Origin: Chiridota heheva
Lineage: Eukaryota > Echinodermata > Holothuroidea > Apodida > Chiridotidae
Direction of reading: 5' to 3'
DNA: 64,000 nucleotides
NCBI GenBank assembly: GCA_020152595.1
Contig: JAIGNY010003294.1
Coordinates: 949,253 to 1,013,252 of the forward strand
Part shown: positions 1-13,900 of the stretch, piece by piece
How positions within the stretch are numbered: the stretch's first letter is position 1
Layout of the letters: the number at the start of each line of letters is the position of its first letter
Program-made: the position numbers and the translations under genes
The notes under the pieces: model-generated
What the model saw: the letters and a program-made list of their open reading frames with translations, nothing else
What the model was told of the DNA's origin: nothing
The model's database searches: none

Positions 1-469
1 AGATATGAAAGAAAAGAAAAACATTTTTTTGTAATTTTTTTAGCGATTTTTGAGTTTTACCCTTTTTCAATGTACTTTTTCTTAAAATTCTGTAATATGA
101 CCCCTATAAAAAATTTACATTTTGTGAAAGAAATATGCGAGTACTTTAGAATGATACCAAGATTACTCCTATAGGACTGGTAAAGCCCCAAAACGTGGTA
201 GAGTAAGGGTTATTAGTATACATAGTAAGTATACCTTGATAAGAAGGTCAAAACTGTTAGATGTAGCTGGGGAGGGGAGGGGCATTAAGTATTGTGTAGA
301 ATGAGCCCTGGTTTGTGGGAAGTTATTATGCAGTACACATATGTGAGGCAGAACTTCACTCTTTGGGGGAATTACACATATCACATGTTATACACCTACT
401 GTACCCCCTTTTTTTTTTTTTACAAACATAAATTAATTATTGACATTTCTTGATATGATTTCTTTTCAG
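1..469 (+). other. Intron sequence upstream of first visible exon
   Basis: AT-rich, no coding support. Bases 190-212 contain GTGGTAGAGTAAGGGTTA, a solo copy of the terminal motif of the piggyBac-like element described at 5424 and 12444. A T-run (about 408-421) precedes the exon. Confidence 0.5.
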
Positions 470-506
470 GGTTTTAACAAAGAAAAGGCATACATTGCAT
501 CCCAAG
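470..506 (+). CDS. RPTP exon, D1 start (first visible exon)
   Basis: Acceptor tttcag precedes 470 and donor gtgagt follows 506. Phase 0 in, phase 1 out. It encodes [12 protein letters not shown] plus the first base of Gly, matching the conserved PTP stretch before the SQGP motif. A 19-bp minisatellite starts about 15 bases into the following intron. Confidence 0.9.
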
Positions 507-3500
507 GTGAGTTAGTGTGATTTGTTTTTATCCAAGTGTTTTGATTTCATCCAAGTGTTTTGATTTCATCCAAGTGTTTTGATTTCATCCAAGTGTTTGG
601 ATTTCATCCAAGTGTTTGGATTTCATCCAAGTGTTTTGATTTCATCCAAGTGTTTGGATTTCATCCAAGTGTTTTGATTTCATCCAAGTGTTTTGATTTC
701 ATCCAAGTGTTTTGATTTCATCCAAGTGTTTTGATTTCATCCAAGTGTTTTGATTTCATCCAAGTGTTTTGATTTCATCCAAGTGTTTTGATTTCATCCA
801 AATTCACTTGTTTTGATGTTTCTTGGTACATTTATGGATGTGTAGAGTTACTAAACTTGAACTAAATTATTTTATGTTCTAGTATTAAAAATAAAATAAC
901 ACATTATATTCAAAAACAATTATCTTAATTCTTCAACATACATCACATAGCATGATGAACTGCCCACTTTACCATTGAGCCAAGATATTTCACTCGAGCC
1001 ACTTTATAAGGAATATTAATGTATACATAGAAGTGAAAACTTAATCTTGAAATAAGAATATTCAATCTTAGCCACACCCCCTATCAACATCTAAATAGAG
1101 AAGGCATTTTCACATGTAAACTTTGGGAGGAACATTAATAACAACGTACATGTTCTGCAAAGTTGAAAGTAAGACTTGCCATCCCATTTTGGCGTTTCAA
1201 AGCATCCAATTAAATTGTACACAGTTTCAGTAGCAGTGAATACTGTTGCATCTACAATTGTGGACACTCTGTTGGGACACTATAACTGATGTTCCTCTGT
1301 GTTTTCAAAGATAATTGCTATGAAAGTTTGGTTCCTGCCCCTGCTATCTTGTCCCCCTTCTCCCCTCCTGCTATCCCCTTCTCCCATTCTGTTCCTTTCT
1401 CCCCCACTGTCACCCTTCCCTTCTACTGTCTCCTTTTTCTGCCCCCTTGCTTCCGCTGTCCTTGTCTCCCTGCTTACTCTACCCATGTTCCCTACGTCCC
1501 CTGCCCATGTCACTTACATCACCTGCCTATGTCCCGTACGTCTCCTGCCTATGTCCCCTACGTCCCTGCCCATGTCCCCTACGTCCCTGCCCATGTCCCC
1601 TACGTCCCTGCCCATGTCCCCTACGTCCCTGCCCATGTCCCCTGCCCATGTCCACTACGTCCCCTGCCCATGTCCTCTACGTCCCCTGCCCATGTCCTCT
1701 ACGTCCCCTGCCCATGTCCTCTACGTCCCCTGCCCATGTCCTCCGTTCCCTGCCCATGTCCTCTATGTCCCCTGCCCATGTCCTCCACGTCCCCTCCCCT
1801 GCCCATGTCCACTACATCCCCTGCCCATGTCCACTACATCCCCTGCCCATGTCCTCTACGTCCCCTGCCCATGTCCTCTACGTCCCCTACCCATGTCCCC
1901 TATGTCCCCTACCCATGTCCCATGCCCATGCTCCCCTTCTTAATACAGTGTTGTCTGCTTGGTTAAAAGGAAAAAAATTAGACATTCAGTGGCCTCTGAA
2001 AAATTGTTGATATTTTCACCAACATTGAAGTGGGGTTTGTGGTGTCCTAAGCATCACAAGTCAAGATTTGTGTGAACTAACGGGTTAAACAGCAAAGTAT
2101 CAAGAAGAAAGATTCATGGAGGTTGGTAATTGAAGAAGTTGATAATATTATTCATCAGGTTGTTTGTGAGTACAGTATAGCACCTGACCTCTACATGAAT
2201 GTTAAAGAATTATCTGGTCTCTTATATACATCACACTTTTACTCTTTTATACTAAGAAACTTACTTTCTTTTATTCAAGATTTAAGGGCTGCTCTACTAA
2301 TGATGCATAAAGATCTTATAAAAGAAGATTAAACAAAACCATTGAAGGTGTTGAAACCTGACAGACTTCTAGGAAAGACTCAGGTTTTACATAAAAATGT
2401 ATGCATTTTATGCACCTCAAAGCACAAGGTATATTCCCTATCTCAATGGTGTGTGGATACAAAAAGGAAGATTTAACCTTCATAGAATTCTGTGTGAATA
2501 GTTTACATCCAGTTTACCTTTGGGTCTTATCTTTTGAATTCAACTTTGCAGGAACCCACAGTGAGAACATTCATTTAACTGTTGATCACAGTGCACTATG
2601 AAAGAATTGCCATGCTTGGCTTCCCTTGAATAAACCCTGAAAAGAGTATGAATCCTTTATTCACAGAAGTAGTGTTTTTGTTATTCCAAGTTCCTGGTGT
2701 GGTATAACACTTAGGTATAACAACTGTGCATTGCACAATTTAGGTTTTTTTTTTAGGCAAGGATTTAGGAAATTTTCAATTTTATGACAATACATTTTTA
2801 TTGGGGGAAATGCTTTTGATCAAATATGTCTGAATTGTCTTAAATTTATGAAAACAACTATTTGGAGTTGAAAATTCCCAGATTGACAAAAAAATAGATC
2901 GTTATATATGTCCTCCCTCCCCTCCCCTCCCCCCCCTCCCCCCCCCTCCTTTTCCCCTCCCCTCCTTTTCCCCTCCCCTTCCCTCCTCTCCCTCTCCCCT
3001 CCCCTCCCCTCCCCTCCCCTTCCTCCCCTACTGAAGTTTGGGTGAATCTTGACTTAAAATATTTTTGGGTGATGTGAATCTTGAAATCATTTTTTTCCAA
3101 GTGAGGTAAATTGCCGCCAAAAACTATTGGAAATGGGTGAACAATTGCCAAAATTCTTCAATCTAAACAATGAAAATGCATTGAATTCAAATCAGTATCG
3201 TGGAACTGAAAAATAATAAGTGCTTAAGTTTGACTATTTCCAACAGATTTCATTTTATTATACAAAAAGATAATGGGTAATAAGAAAATGGTACATTATG
3301 ATACTATACTTACTGACTGATTAAACAGTAAGAAATAAGTAGAAATCATTTTTTCTCTATACATATATACATATAAGGCATATATAAAGCGCCACTACAT
3401 CAAGAACGCAGTGCATATGGAGAAACATAATAACGACAAAGTACAAATAAAGCATAACATGATATGAAAATACAAAGGTAGAGAAAAACAACATTAGATT

Positions 3501-4827
3501 GGATACAAATAATACTTCAAACACTTTTTGAATTTGCCTTAAGAGTCAGATTCTCTGATGAAAACAGTGAGTGCATTCCAGTTTTTGGAGCAAAATGAGA
3601 AAAGGTGAGATTTGATGCAGACTTGAGCAGCCTAAAAGAGTTCGGTTCCATGAGGCGAGTTACTCTATGGTGAATCTTCACCTAAAAAATTGACTTGAGG
3701 TGAATCTAGACCCAATTTTTTTTTGACCAAGTTGAAACTTTGCTCGAAAAATATTGCAGTTAGGTGAATCTTGACCTAAATTTTTTTTTCTAAAAAAGTG
3801 AACCCTTGAGGGGGTAAGTGGAGATGCCGTTTGACCCCTCGTCGCATTAGTCATTCTTTAGCAATACGAGTATCAAAAATAAGACCTGTGTTATTTGATT
3901 TAGCAAAAAGAAAAAATGCCCTCACTTCTGGACAGAGAGTTCTCTTAAATCAGCACAGTAAGGATGTTTCAGCTGATGTCATGAGGTCACATGACTTTGT
4001 TTATATCGCCATTTTGTTGGGAAAAAACATTGTTGTCTGCTGTACACCTAATTAGACTTGCATACGTTTGCATGTTGTTAAATAAGATTATTTTAATAAT
4101 GATTTCGGAATTTTGCTGTGCCATTGGTTGCACTATTTAATGTGTGCGTGGGAATAAAAAGACATTTCTCGATTTCCATCTGATCCTGATCGACGTTTAA
4201 AGTGGATTTCTGCTGTACGACGCGACGGCTTTCAACCTACGGTTCATATGAATTGCAGCGAGCACTTTCTGAGTATAACGTACAATCAGCTGGTGTTAAC
4301 ATTAAAGTTACTCTTCGTATACCTGGTGAAAACTGAAAAAACTGAAGAAAAATAAAGCTGAAGGAAAATATTAAGTAAAATTGGAAGTGAACAAAAAATT
4401 TCAATTAGTAACATTCGCTATACTGGTACTGGTAGGTTAGCATGTAGTATGATTGTGGTACGTGTGATATGACTGGGTTGTGTGAAGACGCGTGAAATGC
4501 AACAATGCTGCTGCCCTGCAAAATGGAGTCCAGTTGACTTAGAGTCACAAGATGAAATTCCTTTATAGGTTGATTAGACTAAGATGAAAATATCTCGTTA
4601 TTCACATTTAAGAATATGCACATACATTTTTTTAAACGAAAACTTAGTTGTGATATTGTGCCAAGACACATGCGGAATAACAGTATATTTGTCCCTTAGT
4701 TTCTAAATCATAATTTGAATTCTAAGAGTCCTAGAGAATGTTAAACTCCATTGCTGTTGTCACTACATACATGGACATTGTTTGATATATATATTTATTT
4801 TTATATATATATATATATATATATGTT

Positions 4828-4908
<81 letters not shown>

Positions 4909-7900
4909 GTATTAGTAGTCATTGTCAGTTAGTATGTTTATGGGAACTGTTTTAATTTTGTTTTATTGAAATACTTCTTTTTGCTGGTATAAATAAGTAT
5001 GAATAAGCCTCGACAAATACACTTTTATTGTGAAACGTTTAAGTTGAAAATTTGATCTAATATCATATCAGTTTTGAATTATACAGTAATTAATGACTAG
5101 TAATTAATGATGGGGATGGGACAAAAGCGGAGTATATACGTCTGATTGCATAGAACAAATATAAAGAAGAAACTTCCTTGTTTCTGTTTCATTTCTTTAA
5201 AAATTCATGGAAAAGGGGAAGTCAATTTAAGTAGGTTTTGATAATGCACGTAGTGCAGTGTTTTTCTTCATGCAGACAAAGAATTTGTATGTTCCCTATA
5301 TTTTATTGTATGTTCCCTATATTTTATTGTATGTTCCCTATATTTGAGGAAATACGGGTCACAAATGTTAAAAAAAAATGTTTTTCAGGCAATTCCGCGA
5401 GGTGATGGATTTAATTGACTACTTTAGCCCTTACTCTACCACGCAGTGATATTATCGCCTTTTTGGGTGCCCCATCTTTGACCCAGCCTCCCAAGCGTGT
5501 TTTCAAAAAAGTGCGGGTAGAGTAAAGGTTTATCAACCCGCGACAAGTGTGCCAACTCAAAACTGTACATGTATGCAACATGGTCCTGGTGAGCGGCCCA
5601 CTGGGTCACTGAAGCGGAACGAGCCTGACTCTGCTGCTCGGAAGACAGAGGACCCTTCAGTAATCAGCCTGTGCTTAAGCCCTTAATCTGCCACACAGCG
5701 ATACTATCTCCGTTTTGGGTGCCCCATCTTTGACCCCGCCTCCCAAACGCATTTTAAAAAAGTGCTGGTAGAGTAAGGGTTAAAAAAAAAAAAAAATTGA
5801 ATGTCCGGACCAGCATATATGTAAATTTCATCTTTTGATGATTGCTTAATAGCTAAATGACTAATATCATAAACAATTTGGATATTTTAAAATGTGTAAT
5901 GTAGAAAACATTGCTATTATCAAAACAAAATTAGAATAGCTAAGTACACCATTTTGGTTAGCAAACTGCTATGCAACAGTTATGAAGAGTTTTGTTTGTG
6001 AAATACTGTACAGCATTTTAATGAATCTTGTAAAGTGATAAAATCTTAGTATAATGGCCAAATGTGTTTCTTGTAATACAACCTTATTATATCTTATTCA
6101 AATAATTGAAAATGTCAAGATAATTGGATGATTTTATAATATTTGACTAATGACATCACAAATTTGCATACTATCTTGAATAATCAGGCTTGAAAATTGA
6201 TACAAAATGAAACTTAAAAGAAATATTCCTGTGAATTTTCATTTTATATATATGATAGAGGACTATTAAAGAAACAAATAGGTGTACAAATCATGTTGAT
6301 ATCTTTTTCCGTTTAGGAATTGTGCGAGTCTGTTGAAAAATGACCTTGCAGTGTAAAATGTGATGTCATAAAGGCAGATCCAAGACAATTCTTATGTATT
6401 TCTATAAAATGAAATAAATGTTTTTCTTTTAATTAAGAGTGCAAGGTTCATGAGTAGATAGGCAAAGCATGTTCTTATAAAGTAGATGTTATTCCCCATC
6501 TTAATAATTAAACAATAAAAGGTTCCAGTAATTTAGGAAGAGACAATTGTCTTGGATTTCCTTTATGACATCACACTACAGCGAGGCTACTTTTCAAGAT
6601 GCCAACGCAATCTTTGAAATGCAATAACTCCTAAGCGAAGAAAGATATCAACATGATTTTTACACCGAATTGTTTCTTTCATAGTCTTTTATCATATGTA
6701 TGAAAATAAAAAGTCAAGGAAATATTTCTTTAAGTTTCTACATGATCTTCAGTAGGATTTTAGATTTTTATACCATCCAGCTGATGTTTTTCTAAGTGTC
6801 ATAAGTCACATATATTTTTGATGGAGCTTCAGCACTAGTGATGGTTTGTGGTGAAGCACATATAAGTAGTGTTTGTTTCATTTTATCATTGCAGGACCCA
6901 TATCAACGTCCATAGAAGACTTTTGGAGAATGATTTGGCAGTTGAAGATAAAGAAAGGTTGTCATGGCAGCCAGAGTAATAGAAGAGGGAAAGGTAGAGT
7001 CACTCTTCTTTACTATACTAGTTCATAGCCTTTGCCTTAACCATCGTGTTGGGCACAAGCAGTGATTTAGTGATAATAAGGGGAGGGGGTGGAGATAACA
7101 CCTGAGGTCATTCAAATCGATGTATCGTCATGTCATGTACCAAATATTGCACATGGGTGTGTGTGTATGGGGGAGGAGGGGGGATTAGCATCTAAGGTCC
7201 CTAAAATCCCCAATTTTTGGACGCTTACATTGGAAGGCATTATTGGAACACCCCCCCCCCCCTCCTCCTCCCCCATTCTATGTTTTGGTGCTGGCTATTC
7301 CACGAGTCACAAGCTCGTAATAAAGTATTAGTCCTTGTTAATCCCTTATCCTACACATAAGGTTTTGTCATGATGTGAAGACATTGTACCAACAAGTCCA
7401 TTTATTTTACAAGATTTTTTTATTTTTTTTATTAACAAAGTTCTCCACAACTTAGCACCATCTTGCAATACTGATATGTCACCAATTAGAGAAACTCTTG
7501 AAAACTTTTGTTGACAGATCTTGCCAAGGCCCCAAGGGATGAAAGCATGCTCCGTTATTTCTTTCAAAACCAATCTATTCCAAATGGCGTTTCTTCAGAA
7601 TAGATGTCATACACCACCATAGAAATACTATTTCTGCAAATGACAGTGATTGATTAATTATGTGATTGTTTAATATATTGTGTGAGTAATTGGGTGATTG
7701 ATTAATTAATTGGTTGGCTGATTGGTTGGGTGGATTGTGATTGATTGATTGGGTGATTGATTAAGTGGGTGGATGATGGATTGATCGAGTGGGTGATTGA
7801 TTAATTGGTTGGTTTGGTTGGTTTGGGGATTGGTTGGGTGAATGATTGATTGGGTGGGTGATTGATTGGATGGTTGGGTAATTGATTGATTGATCGATTG

Positions 7901-10900
7901 TTTGTGTGGTATATTGGGTGATTACAGCTCCAAAATCAGCAATTTCTTTGTGTCTAATGATGTTACTCTTCTCTTTGTATCTCCCAGATGAAATGCATGC
8001 AGTACTGGTCAAAGATTGGTGATGACCCCCAGAGCATTGGTGACTTCACCATTAATACCGATTTAGAGGAGAAAAGAGATTGCTATACGTTAAGACAACT
8101 CACAGTTTCAATGGTGAGATAGCAGTTTCATCATTAATGTACATACTACATCAGACGTAGAAGTTTATTAGAAATATTACTGAGTTCCCAATTTGTTTGC
8201 CATTGTTACAATTGAGGGCATTTGCTCTATAGGGCATAACTGCTGCAATGTCAGTCAGGGACATGGTGTTTATATACTTTGAATTTTTCCAAGATTAAAG
8301 TGGTTAGATATGTACAGTAGTTGTTAGTTTGCCATAAACTTGTATTATTCTTTCAGGGAATAAATTTTAAGAACATATTTTTGTGATTTCGTATATTTCC
8401 TTGGTGGTGAGTCTTAATTCACCATTTCTTTCAATTGTTTCATCAAATCACCTTGGACATCTCCATATAAGCTTAGCTTTTGCAAAAGGTACTGTATGTA
8501 AAAAACTACCTGCCATCATAGATGAATTTGATGCTCCTTTACATAAGCATTTCTCCTTTTACCACCTTCTCCCTTCTCTCTCTCATCTTCCACACTTTAC
8601 CATTCCTTTCCTCATCAACCCTCTCTATTCCTCTCCTAAAATTCATTTTCTTTACTCTCTCTTTATTGAGCAACATAATGTTTTTCATACCATCTTGGTA
8701 TATATATAATTCCGACTGTCGCAGTATCATTAAACCTCAACAACAAACAAACAACATAAGCATAAATTTGCCTGGTGCCAATTGACCAGTAACAAAAAAT
8801 TATGTCATATCTTTGCATTTGTCGGTATATGTCCAGTCCTTGTAATTGTACTGCATTCCTAAGATATATGGACAGCTAGAGGCAATTTCAGCTAAACTGG
8901 TTTCAAATCCACTAACAAACATGAAGATAGCAAAATATTTTATTAGCCAACCAATTAATCATGAAGATGATTCCGATGTAGAGGATTTTATCTTTACCAT
9001 ACCCCCAATCAACCTCAAAGTGGCAAAGGCTTTTTGAACATTTTTAAGGCTTAAGAACAAGGGAAGAGATACAAATAAAAACAAAAGCCTTTTGAGGTGT
9101 TTTCCTGTTCATATATCGCGTTATTTGGTTCAGCTGTTTTGAGAGCAACTTGATTTCCTTTCTGTTCTCTCAAACTTTCTATTCTGATTATACTCTACCA
9201 CGCACTTTTTTACTTAAACTTTTGCCCCTTTTTAATTTTTTGAGATTTTCTCTTTGTGGAGGGGTGACTGCTTTCAGTAAGATCATTCCTTTTTATTTTT
9301 TCGCTCCCGTTGTGACCAGGCCTTCATGCCCTTTTCGGTACTTTTACAGTGGTTCTCGTATAGTAGTTCTGCAACTTTTTTTTCTTTCTAGTTGCCTCAG
9401 GTCTCCCAACCATTGGTATTTTTTTCCAACATGACCAAACGCTTCTGCCTTGACCTTTACTCTCTCTCCCCTCCCCATGACCTACCTGCTATCTCCATTG
9501 ACCATTCCTCAGCCACAGTCCCAAATGTTTTATCATTCAGGCCACCAACAACCAGACAGTTTCAAAAGAGTTTCCCCTTTCCTCGCACAAGGCGCTCCAT
9601 GGCCTTGTCGGTACCCTCCCAAAGGTTTTTACTCTTAGATCTGGCAATTTTCTTGTGCACTGCACCAGGGACACTCAAGCCACCACTCTCCTCACCACCA
9701 AAACCCTAGCTAATACTAGTATCGACATAACAGTCACTCCCCACTGTTCCCTGAACTCCAGCAAAGGCGTCATCAGAACTAGAAAACTTGCCTACTTGAC
9801 CAATGAAGACCTCATTGAGGAACTTGCCAGCCAACACGTCACTGAGGCCCATCGTCTCGTCCTCAAGAGAGACAGTACCGACACACCCACCAATACCATT
9901 TTCCTAACTTTCCACACAAACTATCCCTTCCCACATCACTGATGGCTATCTGAGAATCCCAGTCGCCTGTTGTTATCAGTGCCAGAGGTATGGCCATGGG
10001 AAAAACTCCTGTCGCAGCCAATTGCGCTGTGGCAACTGTGGAGCCCCGGACTAGTGCCTCTTGCACCAACACCCCACACTGCACCAATTGGTATGGCACT
10101 CACCCAGAGACTGCCCCACCTGGCTTCAGGAAAAACAGATTACAAAACTAAAAACCCTTTATTCCAGCACTACTGACCTGGAGGCCAGGAAGCAATTCCT
10201 CGTTTACCTCCACACCAAACTTTCCTACTCAAGCACAGTCTCCTCAAACACCAGTACTGCTCCCAAACACAACTAAAACTTGACTCATATTCCCAAACTA
10301 ACCTCTCCTAGCTCTTCTTCCTAAGCCCATCGCCTTTGCCGACAACTCAACCACACCCATTAGACAAACAGCCTCCACCACCATCTCTCTCCTCAGGAAG
10401 CGGACCCCCTCACTCTCCTCAAAATCATCAGGCTCACCATTCGTGCCAAGCTCAACTACGGCAATATTGTCTACTGTGCCGCTCACAACTCTTACCTCAA
10501 CCCCATCAACACCATCCAAAATGAAGCCCTCAGGCTTTGTCTGGGTGCCTACAGGACCTCTCCCATCACTAGTCTTCTCATTGAAGCCAACGAACCCCCT
10601 TTCTGCTAAGGTGTAGAAAGCTTAGCCTTTCCTATGCTTTTAGAGCCATTACCACCACCCAAAACCCTGTATACAACCTAATTACGTGCCCCAATTTCTC
10701 CACCCTCTTTGATAGGACTAAAACCCTATCCCCCTCCCTTCAGCTTACACGTGAAACCTGACCTCCACCATCTCGACATCAACCTCGCCACTCTTGGCAC
10801 CATCTCCTGGCCCACTTTTCCTTCCTAAGCCACCCCCTCCCTTCCATCCACCTGGGCCTCTCCACTCATCACAAAATCCAAACCCACCCAAACCTCTTTA

Positions 10901-13900
10901 TCAACCACCATAACCAATTCAAAGACCAACTCTCAAACTACATCTCCATCTATACTAATGGCTCCAAGAAAGACGACAAGACAGTTGCTGCTGCAGTCAT
11001 CCAAGACATCACCCTCAGTAGCAGGCTTTCCAACTACTCATCCATCTTCTTAGCCGAGGCCGAGGCCATCCTACTCGCCCTCAACTATATTGAGTACTTC
11101 CCTCTCGACCACTTTGCCATCTTCTCAGACTCAAGTCTGTCCTTACTTCTTTAATCTTAAGTGGGATAACCCCACGTTCCACCTTCTCCTCCGTAAACTC
11201 CTTTCGCCCCCTTCCTTCTGCAGAAAAATTATTCTTTATATTTTCTTGGCATTTCCGGCAATGACAGAGCTGATTCAGCCACTAAGATTACTCTCAACCT
11301 CCCCCTACCCCCTTTCCCAAAACCCTTTCTGACATTATGACATCAAACCGCTTATCGATTCCCTTGTTCACTGCTGGCAAACCTAATGGGACTCTCAAAT
11401 TGATAACAAACTCCACGACATCCAGCCCACCATTCCAACCAAACCCACCATCCACAATTTCTCCCATATCGACAACGTCCACATTACCCGCCTTAGAATA
11501 GGTCACACCCACCTCAATCACTTCCACCTCCTTACTGGCTCCCCCACCCCTCTGCAACAATTGCCATTGCCCCCTTACAGTCTACCACGTCCTCCTTGCC
11601 TACCCTCTATACAACCTCACCAGAGCTTCCCTCACCCCTCACAACTCCATAGCCGAGCTCTTTAAGAAAAACCCTCCAGATTAAATTATCTTCTTCCTTC
11701 ATCGTGGCTCCCTCTACAACCATATTTAGTCCTCTCCCTTCCCCCTCAACCTACATTTACCCCTTTTTTTGCACCCCTGCACTTCCTCTTTCGATCCCAG
11801 CTTCCTGGCTATTAGCCCCCATACTTCTCTCAGACTCATCCTATTATCTTTTCTTCCTATCTCTAGAATGATCCAACCAATATTAACAAAATTCAACTTT
11901 GATTATTCATAACTTAACTACACATGCTATTTTTAAAATGCAAAGACTATCAAGCTCTTTATGTTCAGTGGAATAACAGAAAACCTTTTTACCTCTCCAT
12001 TTACCTTTAACATTTTCCAAAATCTTTTTGAAGTTGAAATTCACTTCGTAAATTGTATGAAATTTGTTCAAAGCGATATAGTGATGGTAATCGTAGAAGT
12101 ATGCAAAGTTTTCATGTTTATGTATTGATAGTTTTCAAAAAATGTTTCATTGCTGTACCACATATAGGGACAGGTGGTTAAGTGTGTTCAAGATGCAAAG
12201 TATTTTATTGTCCAGGGACAAAACGAGATCATCTTTTGATTGTAAAACAAAGCAAAAGTCATTGGATTATTTTTATTAGAAGAAGTTTACAATCAAATCC
12301 TCACATTGTGAAAGGTAGTAAAACCTGAAAAATCAATAAGCTGTGAACTTGTAAATTTTCACCAGTTTTTAAACTTTTCTGGCTTCTTCATGATTAGCTA
12401 TAGATTTCCATGCAATAAGGCTAAAGCTTCCACCAGTTGATACTTAACCCTTACTCTACCAGCACTTTTTTGAAAATGCACTTGGGAGACGGAGTAAATG
12501 ATGGGGTACTCAAAATGGCGATAATATCGCCGCGTGGTATAGTAAGGGTTAAGCACCGGCTGATTATTGAAAGGTCGTTTGTCTTCCGACAGTATGGTCA
12601 GGCGCGTTCCACTTCAGTGACTCGGTGGGCCACCCATCGGGATCATGCTGCATATATTTTTGAGTTGGCCCACTTGTCATGGGTTGATTAACCCTTACAC
12701 TACCAGCACGTATTTGAAAACGCTCTTGGGAGGCGGAGTCAAAGATGGGGCACCCAAAACGGCGATAATATTGCTGCGTGGTAGAGTAAAAGTTGACCTC
12801 TCTTGTGTGTAACTTTTAAATGTGTGGACAAATCTTATCAATCAATAAATCAATCAATTGGTTGTTGGTCAGTCAGTCAATCAATCAGTTGGGCAGTCAG
12901 TCAATCAATCAGTTAGTCAATCAGCCATTCAGTACGCTGTCAATCATTCCCACAAACAAGACATTAAGTATTTTCTCTTCTCACTGTTTAATCAGCTTTA
13001 GAATGATGATATTAAAAACAATAAAAAAAAATATTCAAATTCTAAGAAAAAGTTAATTATTTAACTCTCTAGAACTTACATTAAAATATTTTTATTATTT
13101 TTATTTTAGAGTGGCACAACAGAGACACTGCAAGTGTACCAGTTCCACTACACTCAGTGGCCAGACAGAGATGTTCCATCAGATGCATCAACAGTACTAC
13201 GATTTCTTCAAGATATTCACAATTTTGAGGTGACAGATTTGGGTCCTGTACTGATTCATTGCAGGTAAGTATTTAATAGTATATAGACAGTTTGCACCAA
13301 CATTAGCCTAAAATGGTTTAAAATTTGCTAGAAACCATGCAAACAGCAAAAGGTTCCATTAAAATTACTTACAAATTGACCATTTTACAGTATTTTAAAA
13401 ATTAGGTATCTAATTAGCATATAATGGTGCAATTTTTTGTGACCTCAGAATGGGACAGAAAATTGCTCATGTTTACTTATTCTTTTTTGGTCCATTCCCC
13501 CCAATATTTTAAATGGAAGAAGATGACAACAGTGAACAAAAATTGGATATCATTATATATGTGACCCATATTTAAAAGTAGAATGCAATTTCAGAACATT
13601 TAAAAGTTGCAAAAGAAATATATAAAATTACATTAAAAAGAGTTGTAGCTGTATTCCTGTTCATATATCATCTCTTTAGTACATGCTGAATTTTTTTGTA
13701 AACTTTGATTTATGAAAACTTGAAAACTACAAGTACTACTCTCAGAATGTTACGCTCTTCCATCTGTGTAAATGTAATTTGAGAAAGAGAATGACTTCAT
13801 CTACCATCATTTCTTGAAAGGGTTGGTGTCCCCGTCAGGCCTGGAAAGTAGTGGACCATGGCACCATGCAATGGTTCCAAAAATTGTATCCAGGAAGAAA

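Noticed and set aside
520-800. CRISPR-like array
   Set aside because: Units are contiguous with no unique spacers, and the DNA is eukaryotic; this is a minisatellite. The same applies to the 34-, 43- and 78-bp arrays.
1289-2010. Three overlapping Pro/Cys-rich proteins
   Set aside because: 22-bp minisatellite keeps all + frames open; the periodic peptide is a by-product.
8383-8785. Hydrophobic ORFs of ~87-108 residues
   Set aside because: T/C-rich intron sequence, overlapping frames, no homology recognised.
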